Below are positions 52,270-61,552 of a stretch of 64,000 nucleotides of DNA, piece after piece. Below the pieces are notes generated by a model that searched no databases, had not been told where the DNA came from, and worked only from the letters and a program-made list of their open reading frames with translations. The position numbers and the translations under genes were made by a program. The DNA is from Occallatibacter riparius (GTDB lineage: Bacteria > Acidobacteriota > Terriglobia > Terriglobales > Acidobacteriaceae): NCBI RefSeq assembly GCF_025264625.1, contig NZ_CP093313.1, positions 4,898,001 to 4,962,000 of the forward strand, read 5' to 3'. Each line of letters opens with the position of its first letter. The stretch's first letter is position 1.

Positions 52270-54696
52270 CTAGTTGTCCCGGAGAAGCAAAGCTGGTTGC
52301 GCACGCATGGCTCGCCGTGCCGGTACGGCGGCCGCTGTAATCCCGATCATAATCATCGATGCAATAGTGCCGATCAAGACCATCGGATCGTAAACGGTGG
52401 CTTGGTAAACAATCCTGGACAATAGAGCGCTCGTGGCGACTCCGAGACCCAATCCGGCCAGCGATCCGCCCACCAGGAGCAGTACGGTACGCCCCAGCGC
52501 CGAGCGCAGCACCTGAAGTCTATCGGCACCCAGAGCCACACGTATGCCTAGCTCGCGCAGTCTACGGGCAACGGCATAGCTAGCCATGCCAAATATGCCG
52601 GTCGCAGCGAGCACTCCAGCAAGCAGGCCCATCATACCCAGTAACGCAGTCGCAACGCGAGCTGGAAAGCGGGCCAGGTCAAGATTGTCAGCCCAGCTCT
52701 CGATCTTAATCGGAACGTTGGGCGTTGTCTGAGCAAGGACACCAGCGAGTTCCTTCCTTAATTCAGCAGGGTTGCGCGTAGAACGAACGACCAGGTATGC
52801 CGTGTTGTCGTTCACTTGAGCAAGTGGCCGGTACATGGCGGGTTTAGGATCTTCGGTGATCGAGTTGTACTTTCCATTTCCGACCACGCCAATGATTTCG
52901 TAGGATTGCTTTCCCGCGGTTTCGAAGTGTCTTCCCACCGCCAGTTCGTTGTCAAAAAGGATTTTGGCTAAGGTTTGATTGATCAACGCGACGCGAGGAG
53001 TGTCATGGGTGTCCGCCGAGGTGAAGTTGCGACCGGCGAGCAGCGCCATGCGGGCAGCCGGAAGATAACCGGGCGAGACTGTGAAGAACGAAGCCTGGGC
53101 AATGCTGTTCGAATCCCTGAAGTCAGACGTGCCTTGCCGGAAAACAGAGGTCGTACTGCCTCCTCCTTGGAGAGGAAGCGAATTTATAGTGCCTGCGGCC
53201 GTGACTCCAGGGATCCGCTCTGTCTGTTCGACCAATCTCTGCTCGATTGGAAATGCGTCGGAGTCGTGATAACCCGCCATCCATAAACTTACCTGCGCAA
53301 GTTCGACACTGTCCGGATCGAAACCTAACTGTGTGTGGAGAGAGCGCTGAAGACCTCGTAATCCAACGAAGGCGCTGGTAACGAGGAGAGCGCAAATTGT
53401 GACTTGGAGGCCAAGCAGCACATCTCGGATGCTCAGCCGGCGAAACGCAGGCTCGATCGGGCCTCGCATTGCGTGTCTTGCGTCTGCGTCCATGATCTCG
53501 CGTGCTGTGAGCAGGGGAGGTAGCACGCTGGCGAGCACTGCAAGCGCGAATGCCGTGGCGATGATCCGTCCATCGAGAGCCACAATAACATGAATAGGAT
53601 ATTCAGGGATGGGATGCCAGTTGCTGATCAAACGCATTAACACAGCTGACGTTGCAGCTCCGAGAACACAGCCGAGAAAGGACAACAGGACTGATTCTGC
53701 AAGTAGCTGACGGACAAGATGCCATCGGCTGCAGCCAATGGCAACGCGAACTGAAAGTTCACGGGCGCGATCTGAGGTGCGAGCGGCGAAGATGCTGGCG
53801 AGGTTCACGCAAGCCGCGGCTAGTACGAGTAGAGCAAAAAAGAAGACGCCCAACAGAAAATTGCGAGCGGGCTTTCCGAGGGCGTCACCCAACAGGCCGG
53901 GAACTACGAGACGCACCCCCAAGCGATCATCCGTCTGCGGGTAAATCCCGGAGAGCTGAACGGCGACAGAATTGAGGTCTGCAGTACCTTGCTGCTCTGA
54001 CACTCCGGATTTGAGGCGCCCGAGCACAAACAGTGTATGGCTATAGCGTTGGTCGAGGAAGCTGAGACCAGTCAGTTCGGGCGCATCAACTATAGGCGCC
54101 CAGAAGTCGGGCCAGAGAAACAGCTCTGTTCCGTGGAAAGCAGGAGGCGCGACTCCAATCACCGTATATGGATGCTGGTTGATTTCGACGGCGCTGCCGA
54201 GGATGTGAGGATCGGCCGCGAAGCGTGCGCGCCAGAAGGCGTCACTGAGGACAATATAGGGTGCTGAGTTCGGCCCCCGATCGTCACGCGCATGGAAGAA
54301 CCGCCCGAGCGCCGGCTGAACTCCTAGAAGATCGAAATAGTTGCAGCTAACTTCGTAGTACCAACTGCGTGTGGGGGAGTCGCCGTCCTTAGACACACCG
54401 GCTCTATCGAACCGAAACGCGAGCAAGTCGGTGAAGGCGGAATTGCGATTTCGAAAGTCCAGAAAATCAGGGTACGACTGCGTGATGAGACCAGGTATCC
54501 GCTGCTCGACTTCGAATAAACGGTCGGATTGAGGAAGGTTGATTGGATGGAGAATGCCCGCGTTGAGCAAACCGAAGACCACCAGGTTGACAGCAATCGA
54601 GATGCCCAGTGTAAATGTCGCGGTCAGCGTAAAGCCGGGGGACTTCCGTAACCTGCGCGCGGCAATTCGCAGGTCATTCCAAAAGCTGTTTTTCAT
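52270..54696 (-). CDS. ADOP-type MacB-like ABC permease (intact)
   Basis: 808 aa; GGAG precedes the ATG. The ADOP layout has two copies of the MacB unit: a first membrane helix (about 18-44), a periplasmic MacB_PCD (about 50-240), three helices (about 275-375), then the second unit with its PCD (about 445-620) and three final helices (about 680-795). Landmarks: RLRKSPGFTLTATFTLGISI, YSHTLFVLGRLKSGVS, FTSADTHDTPRVALINQT and VARRLRELGIRVALGADRLQ. ADOP proteins are acidobacterial efflux-type permeases without a paired ATPase in the same operon, as here. Three dead ADOP fragments lie elsewhere in the window. Confidence 0.9.
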   Translation of the reverse strand: MKNSFWNDLRIAARRLRKSPGFTLTATFTLGISIAVNLVVFGLLNAGILHPINLPQSDRLFEVEQRIPGLITQSYPDFLDFRNRNSAFTDLLAFRFDRAGVSKDGDSPTRSWYYEVSCNYFDLLGVQPALGRFFHARDDRGPNSAPYIVLSDAFWRARFAADPHILGSAVEINQHPYTVIGVAPPAFHGTELFLWPDFWAPIVDAPELTGLSFLDQRYSHTLFVLGRLKSGVSEQQGTADLNSVAVQLSGIYPQTDDRLGVRLVVPGLLGDALGKPARNFLLGVFFFALLVLAAACVNLASIFAARTSDRARELSVRVAIGCSRWHLVRQLLAESVLLSFLGCVLGAATSAVLMRLISNWHPIPEYPIHVIVALDGRIIATAFALAVLASVLPPLLTAREIMDADARHAMRGPIEPAFRRLSIRDVLLGLQVTICALLVTSAFVGLRGLQRSLHTQLGFDPDSVELAQVSLWMAGYHDSDAFPIEQRLVEQTERIPGVTAAGTINSLPLQGGGSTTSVFRQGTSDFRDSNSIAQASFFTVSPGYLPAARMALLAGRNFTSADTHDTPRVALINQTLAKILFDNELAVGRHFETAGKQSYEIIGVVGNGKYNSITEDPKPAMYRPLAQVNDNTAYLVVRSTRNPAELRKELAGVLAQTTPNVPIKIESWADNLDLARFPARVATALLGMMGLLAGVLAATGIFGMASYAVARRLRELGIRVALGADRLQVLRSALGRTVLLLVGGSLAGLGLGVATSALLSRIVYQATVYDPMVLIGTIASMIMIGITAAAVPARRAMRAQPALLLRDN

Positions 54697-54819
54697 CTTC
54701 TACTCCGTGTGGAAACAATTACCAGCATTGACAGAGCATCAGCGCCGATTTGGACATCGAGCATTCATCGAAAAGCGATGGGCCCTACATGACAGGGTAA
54801 GCAAATGGAGACGCTGGAA

Positions 54820-54834
54820 TGTAAAGATTTGTTG
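54820..54834 (-). promoter_or_regulatory. Direct-repeat box I (weak)
   Basis: On the minus strand CAACA-AATCT-TTACA, 124 bases upstream of the ADOP permease and in its orientation. It resembles box H but its first half-site deviates. Confidence 0.3.
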
Positions 54835-55631
54835 CCAAGCGGTCCTTTCGCCTCGTCATCGTGAACAGTTCAATGTACTGAGAAGTTTGAAGCTTACTCA
54901 AGGAACTGCTAAACCGGGCCGGAGCAGATCAGTTGATTCTCCAAGGCTAAGGACCACGCTCCAGTGATGTGATGGGGTCGAAGTTCCTTACTTTGCATTT
55001 CATACGAGGTTCTATGTTACGTCACAACTGTCTATTGGTGTCCTTTTACGCGGATGCCGTATGAGGTATGGATGTGGCATTGGATCTGGGAGAGCGATTG
55101 CTTTCTCGTACTGATTGTCTGGGGACGCACACGCATGTCGACGCTTCGTACCCTAAGGATGTTTCCGAAAGGCTTCGTTGAAAGCCCTTCACTCGCCGGT
55201 GTTCGAGCCCTTCATGACCGGTCTCGCAGCAGGGTGCGCAACTATCATCGCTTATCATCTGGAGTTGCAAGTCCCAAGCGAGGATTCGCCTGACGACGCT
55301 CTCTTGAATCTGTGGTGAACCTGAGCGACGATCGATGATGTCCAGCCTGTTCCACCTCCTGCTCGTCGGGTGCGCGTTTTGCGCCTCGAGATGGAAGCCT
55401 TTGACAAGTGAGACTCGCGATTAGGATTGCGCGAAGCGTCATCTCCATAGTGTCCTTGGAGGATTTCGAGCCGTCCATGTCGCGTCAGATAGCAACGCGC
55501 CTCGATGTGGCATCGTGCTGCTCTGCCTCCCCGCATCGAAACACTCTAGTTATCCGATCCCCCCTCCGCCCATGCGGCCGTGTTGGTTGGACGCCGACCT
55601 GATCTAGTCCCTTCACACTCCTCGAAAAGAC

Positions 55632-55681
55632 TTTAATCCAGTTCGGCACTCCGCAAGGACAGTTGGTCAAAAACATATGTC
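55632..55681 (-). repeat. 50-bp inverted repeat, left arm
   Basis: Read on the minus strand it begins ACATATGTTTTTGAC and continues AACTGTCCTTGCGGAGTGCC, matching the right arm at 57879-57928 at about 85 percent. Both arms can be read as the peptide start MFLTNC..G.P.WI. Confidence 0.6.
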
Positions 55682-55809
55682 AGCATCTTCTGTTGTGCTC
55701 TAGGCTTGCAGTGTAGCCGGAGAGCTGGACACATGGAATGAGGCTAAGGAAGGTGATGACTCACTCTGCGTTCTGGCCCCTATCTAAGCGACACGTGAGA
55801 GATAGACCG

Positions 55810-56640
55810 ATGAAAAGTGGAGTATGGTTTTATGGCTTGGGGACTGTCCTGACGGGCGTTCTGGATATTGCCTGGGGTGCGCTCGATACCTCCCATCAGC
55901 CCTTCCTATTCCTGGGCAAGAATTCTCTGGGTCAACACATACTGGCCTATGTCGTAGGACTCTGGCTGGTTGCAGCGGGTACCGCAGTGTTGCTTCGGCG
56001 CAGCGCGAAACGTGGCGCCGTGGCCTCGGCGAGCGCTTACTTGATTTTTGTGGTCATGTGGCTGCTTAAGTGTTACGCCGGAATTCACGCACTGGGCTGG
56101 CGGTTCAACGTCTTGGCAGGTAGCTCTTTCGGGGTCGCTCAGCAGGTAATGTTGATCGCTCCGGCAGCAATCGTTTACCTATCCGCCGCCTCGACAGATT
56201 CATCGTTGCAAACGAGAGTGACAATCGCGGCGCGTTGGATGTTGGGCTTGCCTCCTATCGTCTTCGGCGTACTCCATCTCATCGGCATCCAGGTCTTTGC
56301 GCCCATCGTCCCGCATTGGATCCCGTTCGCATATTTTTGGGCGGCAATAACCGGAATAGCCTTCATGCTGTCGGGAATTGCCATTTGCTCCGGGATTAGA
56401 GACATTCTGGCCGCCAGACTCCTTGCGCTGATGCTCCTGCTGTTTGAGGGTCTTGTAGAAATTCCTCCTATTTTTGCCCGTCTGCACAATCAGGCGACGT
56501 GGGGTGCCGCCGTCTATAACCTGTCTGCGATTGGGGCGTGTTTGATATTCGCTGAGATCCTCGCAAGCCGCGTAGATCGACGACAACTTGGATCCGCCGA
56601 GAATCTTAATGTGCTTCGTTCCGATTCAGTGATCGCGTGA
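55810..56640 (+). CDS. Polytopic membrane protein, unknown function
   Basis: 276 aa from the ATG at 55810; upstream codons of the open frame lack a ribosome binding site. About eight membrane helices, with motifs GLGTVLTGVLDIAWGALD, HILAYVVGLWLVAAGTAVLL, LHLIGIQVFAPIVPHWIPFA and GIAFMLSGIAICSG. No active-site motif is recognised. The next gene encodes a similar-sized membrane protein with related segments (FGLAVLPVGLSHIFYTQITA, VPAWLPFRTGLAYLTGVGQM), so the two are probably paralogues. Confidence 0.7.
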   Translation: MKSGVWFYGLGTVLTGVLDIAWGALDTSHQPFLFLGKNSLGQHILAYVVGLWLVAAGTAVLLRRSAKRGAVASASAYLIFVVMWLLKCYAGIHALGWRFNVLAGSSFGVAQQVMLIAPAAIVYLSAASTDSSLQTRVTIAARWMLGLPPIVFGVLHLIGIQVFAPIVPHWIPFAYFWAAITGIAFMLSGIAICSGIRDILAARLLALMLLLFEGLVEIPPIFARLHNQATWGAAVYNLSAIGACLIFAEILASRVDRRQLGSAENLNVLRSDSVIA

Positions 56641-56801
56641 CGTAGTCAAGCCCTCTATCGAATCGAACGATCTTTCCGGGTTGAAGTGGCGATCCACCCA
56701 TTGCCCCAAGTAACTTTGTTGGAGCTGGTGGGCCAACTTTTGAGCGCTGACTGATAGAACCAGCACTGCCGTAGCGAAGTTGGGTCGAGGAGTTGATCAA
56801 T

Positions 56802-57689
56802 ATGCCAAACAAAGCAAGAGTAATGGTTCAAGAGTGCCAACCCGGGATAACTCTCTTGTCGATTGGGCTCATTGCAATGGGCGCGCTGTCGGTGATCTAT
56901 CGGGATTTTGCCTACACCTGGCAGCCTGTCCCGGCATTTCATCCCGGGCGAGGTGTGCTCGCGATAGCCAGCGGTCTCTTCATGATCGGGTCAGGCGTCG
57001 CGTTGTTCTTTCGCGCCACACTAGCCGTCGCTGTCCGGGCTCTCTTTGCTCTTCTTCTGGCTTGGATGTGTCTCCCGATTCCTTACTTAATTGCAATGCC
57101 CCAAAGGGAAGGTCGCTGGTTAGGAACCGGGGAAATTGCCATGTTGCTTGCCGGAGGATGGGTCCTGTTCGCGCGCTTGTCCGGCTTGCAGAAGGCAAGA
57201 TTCTTCTCGTACATCACCGGGGCAAAGGGTGTTCGCATCTCTCAGATCATCTTCGGGCTGGCCGTGCTTCCAGTCGGACTCTCGCATATCTTTTACACCC
57301 AGATCACGGCCTCTCTCGTGCCAGCGTGGCTGCCTTTCCGAACGGGCCTTGCGTATCTGACAGGGGTTGGGCAGATGGCCTGCGGCCTCGCAATTCTGTT
57401 TTCCATCTGGCCGCGAATGGCAGCCTTGATCGAAACGGGCATGCTGGGTCTGTTTGCCTTCCTGGTTTGGGGACCCGACACCTGGTTCGCCACAACGCCT
57501 AAGATGGCTGGAGCGCCAGCAGGAGCGCGGTTTCCTCTTACCGCGTTCCTCATTACGTGGGTGATTGGGGCTTCGGCTTTGCTGGTCGCCGGAAATGGCG
57601 CCGGCAAGGCCGGCGAGTCGCTCAATCTTGAGCACGACAGCGGCGCAGAAGCTGATCTCGCAGGATCACCGATCAAAGCATCACGCTGA
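56802..57689 (+). CDS. Polytopic membrane protein, paralogue of upstream gene
   Basis: 295 aa from the ATG at 56802, which follows AGGAG by nine bases. About eight membrane helices. ISQIIFGLAVLPVGLSHIFY and LVPAWLPFRTGLAYLTGVGQ correspond to PPIVFGVLHLIGIQVFAPIV and WIPFAYFWAAITGIAFMLSG of the upstream protein. The C-terminal tail is polar. DoxX-like relatives are possible but not certain. It lies 162 bases after its paralogue and may be cotranscribed. Confidence 0.7.
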   Translation: MPNKARVMVQECQPGITLLSIGLIAMGALSVIYRDFAYTWQPVPAFHPGRGVLAIASGLFMIGSGVALFFRATLAVAVRALFALLLAWMCLPIPYLIAMPQREGRWLGTGEIAMLLAGGWVLFARLSGLQKARFFSYITGAKGVRISQIIFGLAVLPVGLSHIFYTQITASLVPAWLPFRTGLAYLTGVGQMACGLAILFSIWPRMAALIETGMLGLFAFLVWGPDTWFATTPKMAGAPAGARFPLTAFLITWVIGASALLVAGNGAGKAGESLNLEHDSGAEADLAGSPIKASR

Positions 57690-58017
57690 CAATAGCGCGC
57701 TCTCCGTGAGGCACGCCTGCCAGTTACAGCTGTTTTTCGACGTGGCACTCCTCAACCGCACCACGGCGAGCACGCCAAAGTGAGAACTGCCTGTATGCCT
57801 CTCTAAAGACACTTGGCACATTCCCCATGCCGTGCCGATCTCATCTGCGGCCATACCGGGGCTCTTCAGAACGGGCGGACATATGTTTTTGACGAACTGT
57901 CTTGCTGGGATGCCGCACTGGATTCAGACCCTGGCGAGCGCGATCTTCCATGGTTCCAGACCATTTCGTCAAAAGATCGCTGAGAGAAGAGGCACATCAT
58001 GGCAGAATGAACCGGTA
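57690..58017. other. Upstream region of the second LytS/LytTR pair
   Basis: 328 bases. The open frame of the kinase extends back through part of it but has no start signal. It holds the right arm of the 50-bp inverted repeat. Confidence 0.45.
57879..57928 (+). repeat. 50-bp inverted repeat, right arm
   Basis: Begins ACATATGTTTTTGACGAACT and ends near CACTGGATTCAG. It is the inverted copy of 55632-55681, so the two arms flank both polytopic membrane genes. The similarity stops abruptly on both sides. Confidence 0.6.
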
Positions 58018-59166
58018 ATGTCTCCTCAGATGTCTCGACGGATTCGATCAATCCTGTGGGTCTGGTTCGGCTGGACGATCACTGGGCTTTTCTACATCGT
58101 GCAGGACACGGTACCGCGCCTCTACCGAGGCGGCGCCGTGCCATGGAAGTATGTGTTCGTTGGCTGGATGACGGGAATGTATGTGTGCGCCGGGCTCACG
58201 CCGGCGCTCCTATGGCTCAGCAATCGATGGCCCATCGAGCGCCGGGTCCTATACGCTGGGTGGCACCTTTGCTTCAGCGTCATTTTCTCCATCCTTGCCT
58301 CCACGCTTGAAGTTCCGTTTTTGCTGCTGCTCGGCGTCTTTCCCGTTCACGGGCCTCCTCCATCGCTCGTGGCGGGAATCCGAATCTTCCTTGGCTTCGG
58401 CCTGCAGGGTGGCATCATTCGCTATTGGGCGGTCATTGCGCTTCACACAGTGTATCGTTCGCAAAAGAACGCCAAGAGACGCGAGCGGGAGGCATATGAA
58501 CTGAAGGTGCATGCGTCCGAACTTGCCCAGCAGCTTGCAACCGCACAGTTGAGTTCCCTGAAGATGCAGTTGCAACCGCATTTTCTATTCAATACGCTCG
58601 GCGCCATCATGGTGCTGATTCAGCAGCAGAAGACTGCGCAGGCCGAAGCCATGGTTGAGAAACTCGGGGATCTCCTCCGCCTCACGCTTGAGGATGTGGA
58701 GGCCCAGGAAGTCCCGCTCTGGCGCGAGCTCGAGTTCCTGCGATTGTACCTTTCGATCGAGCAGGTCCGCTTCGCGGATCGGCTGCATGTGGAGATTGCA
58801 CCGTCTACGACGCTCTCTGACGTCTTAGTGCCACACATGGTCCTTCAGCCAATCGTTGAAAACGCGGTTCGCCATGGCCTTGGCCAAAGCGAAGAGCCGG
58901 TAACAATCAAGGTGTTGGCGACCAGCTCGAATGAGACTCTGCGTCTCATCGTGTCCGATGATGGACCGGGGCTACTTTCCTCTCGTCCTGGCCGCTTAGG
59001 AATCGGATTGACGAATACGAGGAACCGGCTGTCACGTCTCTATGGCGAAAGTGCGCATCTCTCCATCGAGCCTGCTTCTGGCCGAGGTGTCCGGGTTGCG
59101 ATCGTACTCCCAATGCGAACAGTACCATCCGAGGCTGCACTGACAGAGGACTCCCGATGCGATTGA
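58018..59166 (+). CDS. LytS/YehU-type sensor histidine kinase
   Basis: 382 aa from the ATG at 58018 (an alternative ATG lies at 58030; the upstream 62 codons of the open frame include the inverted repeat and are probably not translated). Four membrane helices (about 8-145) lead by a coiled coil to MQLQPHFLFN with H188, then an ATPase domain with PIVENAVRHG and LGIGLTNTRNRLSRLYG. The layout matches the kinase at 12538. Its stop overlaps the regulator start by ten bases. Signal unknown. Confidence 0.88.
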   Translation: MSPQMSRRIRSILWVWFGWTITGLFYIVQDTVPRLYRGGAVPWKYVFVGWMTGMYVCAGLTPALLWLSNRWPIERRVLYAGWHLCFSVIFSILASTLEVPFLLLLGVFPVHGPPPSLVAGIRIFLGFGLQGGIIRYWAVIALHTVYRSQKNAKRREREAYELKVHASELAQQLATAQLSSLKMQLQPHFLFNTLGAIMVLIQQQKTAQAEAMVEKLGDLLRLTLEDVEAQEVPLWRELEFLRLYLSIEQVRFADRLHVEIAPSTTLSDVLVPHMVLQPIVENAVRHGLGQSEEPVTIKVLATSSNETLRLIVSDDGPGLLSSRPGRLGIGLTNTRNRLSRLYGESAHLSIEPASGRGVRVAIVLPMRTVPSEAALTEDSRCD

Positions 59167-59924
59167 CCGCGCTCGTTGTAGATGACGAACCTCTTGCGCG
59201 CCAAGGGCTCAAACTGTTGCTCGGCCGTTATCCCCAAGTCGAGTCAGTATCCGACGCGCGCAATGGACGCGAAGCCATCACTCTCATTCGCGAGAAGAAG
59301 TTCGATCTCCTGCTTCTCGATGTGCAGATGCCTCGGACCGATGGCTTTGCGGTGGTCCATGCCATTGGAGCAGAGCGCATGCCGCCGGTCATCTTCGTGA
59401 CCGCGCACGATCAGTATGCAATTCGGGCATTCGAAATTGCGGCTATCGACTACCTCCTTAAACCAGTAACCGAGGAAAGATTTGATCTCGCATTCCAGCG
59501 AGCCCTTGGGAGGTTGCGAGGTGCGCCGCACGAGGATGCCACGAAACAAGTGCTGACGATGCTCCATGCCATCGCGAATCCGCCTCGTCAGCTCGAGCGA
59601 TTCGCCGTGCGATCCGGTGAAAACACGATTTTCGTACCCGTTGATGAGGTAGATTGGATCGAAGCCTTCCAGAACTACGTCAGGCTGCACGTCGGTGTGA
59701 CAACATACCTCCTCCACGTCCCAATGAACACCATCGAGGGTGTGCTCGATTCCAGCCGCTTCCTGCGTATTCATCGATCGCACATCGTAAACCTTCAGCG
59801 CATTGCGCAATTGTGGTCGATCGCGCACGGCCAATATGCCGTCGAACTCAAGTCGGGACAACGGTTGCAATCGGGCCGCACTTACAGTGAGCGCATCCGC
59901 GGAACGCTCACGAACCCGTTCTGA
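59157..59924 (+). CDS. LytTR-family response regulator
   Basis: 255 aa. Receiver domain with D9-D10, phospho-acceptor D55 in LLLLDVQMPR and K in LLKPVTEE. LytTR output domain (about 145-250): VDEVDWIEAFQNYVRLHVG, FLRIHRSHIVNLQRIAQ and LKSGQRLQSGRTYSERIR. It is the partner of the overlapping kinase and a paralogue of the regulator at 13643. Possible targets are the two membrane genes just upstream. Confidence 0.9.
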   Translation: MRLTALVVDDEPLARQGLKLLLGRYPQVESVSDARNGREAITLIREKKFDLLLLDVQMPRTDGFAVVHAIGAERMPPVIFVTAHDQYAIRAFEIAAIDYLLKPVTEERFDLAFQRALGRLRGAPHEDATKQVLTMLHAIANPPRQLERFAVRSGENTIFVPVDEVDWIEAFQNYVRLHVGVTTYLLHVPMNTIEGVLDSSRFLRIHRSHIVNLQRIAQLWSIAHGQYAVELKSGQRLQSGRTYSERIRGTLTNPF

Positions 59925-60248
59925 TTGGCTCACTGCGGCGATACCGTTAGAGCCGACTTCAAGAGGATTGTCAACTATAAAATTAAGAATTGCGGAATCC
60001 ACCCACAGCTAGGTCAAGGCCTGTCGTAGAAGCGGAAGAACAAACTCGGTGATAAGGCCTACCGAGACTGGCCATGGGATCCGTTGAAAAAACTGGGGTG
60101 AGCTCCCTTCCTAAGTCACAAAGCAGGAAGGGCGCGACCTGGCGTGTTTACGCGGAGGCATCGGCGTGGTAGAGTCTTAGCGCTTGTGTCAAACTTTGAT
60201 TCGCTCCTTTCGGTCAGCGTTTAGAAAGACCATTCGAGGAGGTCCCCC
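59925..60248. other. Intergenic region before the eCIS-like block
   Basis: 324 bases between the LytTR gene and the first gene of the right-end block. It ends with the ribosome binding site GAGGAGG. I see no ORF or hairpin of note. Confidence 0.45.
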
Positions 60249-61475
60249 GTGTCAAATGTGTCTGCGATCGACGACAGCTCGAACCTCGTCACAGTGCTTC
60301 TGAACGGAGATGCCGGAGACATACTCGCCGGCGGAAACGGTCAGGGCGGTCGCCTCAGCCTCTATCCCAAAAAAGCCAACGCCACCATTCCCGATACAGC
60401 GATCATTGACCTTCGCAGCGGCGACGGCCATGCGCGCATTGGCGGCGGCTACTACCAAGCCTCCGGACAGGTCTCAGGACCTCCCGTGATTGGCGTGGAC
60501 GGCACCCTCAGTGTCCAGAACAAATATGGCAACGGCACGGTGGTTGCCGACGGCACGAACGGATCACTGTTGCTCGGCGACAGTACGGACAAGGGCGCTC
60601 CCATCCGCCTGGACCCAGGCAGCGGACTGGTGCGCGTGGGAGGCGGAAGCGCCCCTCCGCCGGGCGGCGGCGTGGGACAGCTTCCGCAGGGCACCAACGG
60701 AGTCGTGTCCGTGCAGGACGCGGCCCGGAATGAGGTGATCCGCTTGGGGGCGGCCTCGGCGTACATGATGGCGGGAGGCAATGGTCACGACGGCGACCTG
60801 GCGCTGTTTGCGAAGACGACGGGAAGTGGGGCTGCGGTCACGGATACGACCGACCCCAGTAAAGCCACTATTCATCTTGGCGCCCACGCCGCAACCATGC
60901 GCGCGGGAGGCAACGGACAGGATGGCGACGTGCTGCTGTTCCCACGCACTGCGTCGAGCACCGACGTCGCAAATAACGCTAATCCTACGATTCACATGGA
61001 CGGCCAGAAGGGAAATATCACGATAGCCGGAGACGTGATATTGACCGGAGCGGTGATGTCGAGCGGAGGCGATTGCGCCGAAGAGTTCGGAATTGACGAA
61101 ACCCACCCTGTCGAACCGGGTACCGTGATGGTCATTGGAGACGAAGGAACTCTGCGGGCCAGCGATCGGGCCTATGACAAACGGGTTGCCGGCGTGATTG
61201 CGGGCGCCGGCGACTATCGCCCCGGCATCGTGCTCGACCGCATTGCCTCCGAGCGAAACAGGCAGCCGGTGGCGTTGTTCGGAAAGGTGTACTGCAAGGT
61301 GGATGCGGGGTCCTCCCCGATTGAGGTGGGCGATTTGTTGACGACCTCAGAGACGCCCGGTTGCGCGATGAAGGCGTTGGATCCGGCTCGGAGTTTTGGA
61401 GCCGTGATCGGCAAGGCGCTGCGGCCCGTGAAAGAAGGCGGGGCGCTGATTCCCATTCTCGTGTCTCTCCAGTGA
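60249..61475 (+). CDS. Repeat protein with C-terminal DCAEEF-type domain, possible spike or fibre
   Basis: 408 aa, starting at a GTG after GAGGAGG. No signal peptide. The N-terminal 270 residues have repeats around AGGNGQGGRLSLYPK, AGGNGHDGDLALFAKT and AGGNGQDGDVLLFPRT, with D-loops and Thr, suggesting a beta-helix or trimeric fibre. The C-terminal 135 residues form a domain with GDCAEEFGIDETHPVEPGTV, YDKRVAGVIAGAGDYRPGIV, ALFGKVYCKVDAGSSPIEVG and SFGAVIGKALRPVKEG, known from many uncharacterised bacterial proteins. Close to a DUF4157 gene; an eCIS tail-tip or phage-like role is possible but unproven. Confidence 0.6.
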   Translation: MSNVSAIDDSSNLVTVLLNGDAGDILAGGNGQGGRLSLYPKKANATIPDTAIIDLRSGDGHARIGGGYYQASGQVSGPPVIGVDGTLSVQNKYGNGTVVADGTNGSLLLGDSTDKGAPIRLDPGSGLVRVGGGSAPPPGGGVGQLPQGTNGVVSVQDAARNEVIRLGAASAYMMAGGNGHDGDLALFAKTTGSGAAVTDTTDPSKATIHLGAHAATMRAGGNGQDGDVLLFPRTASSTDVANNANPTIHMDGQKGNITIAGDVILTGAVMSSGGDCAEEFGIDETHPVEPGTVMVIGDEGTLRASDRAYDKRVAGVIAGAGDYRPGIVLDRIASERNRQPVALFGKVYCKVDAGSSPIEVGDLLTTSETPGCAMKALDPARSFGAVIGKALRPVKEGGALIPILVSLQ

Positions 61476-61552
61476 CTGTCTATCCACCTTGGCTTTGATG
61501 GTGGTGGGCGCACGCCGTGCCTCTCAATCGCAAAGCCGGGTGAGGAGATGCC

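Larger units (their letters stand above)
54697..55809. other. Gene-poor stretch of 1.1 kb
   Basis: It contains the ADOP promoter (with weak box I), short ORFs I cannot recognise, and one arm of a 50-bp inverted repeat at 55632-55681. No convincing gene was found on either strand. Confidence 0.45.
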
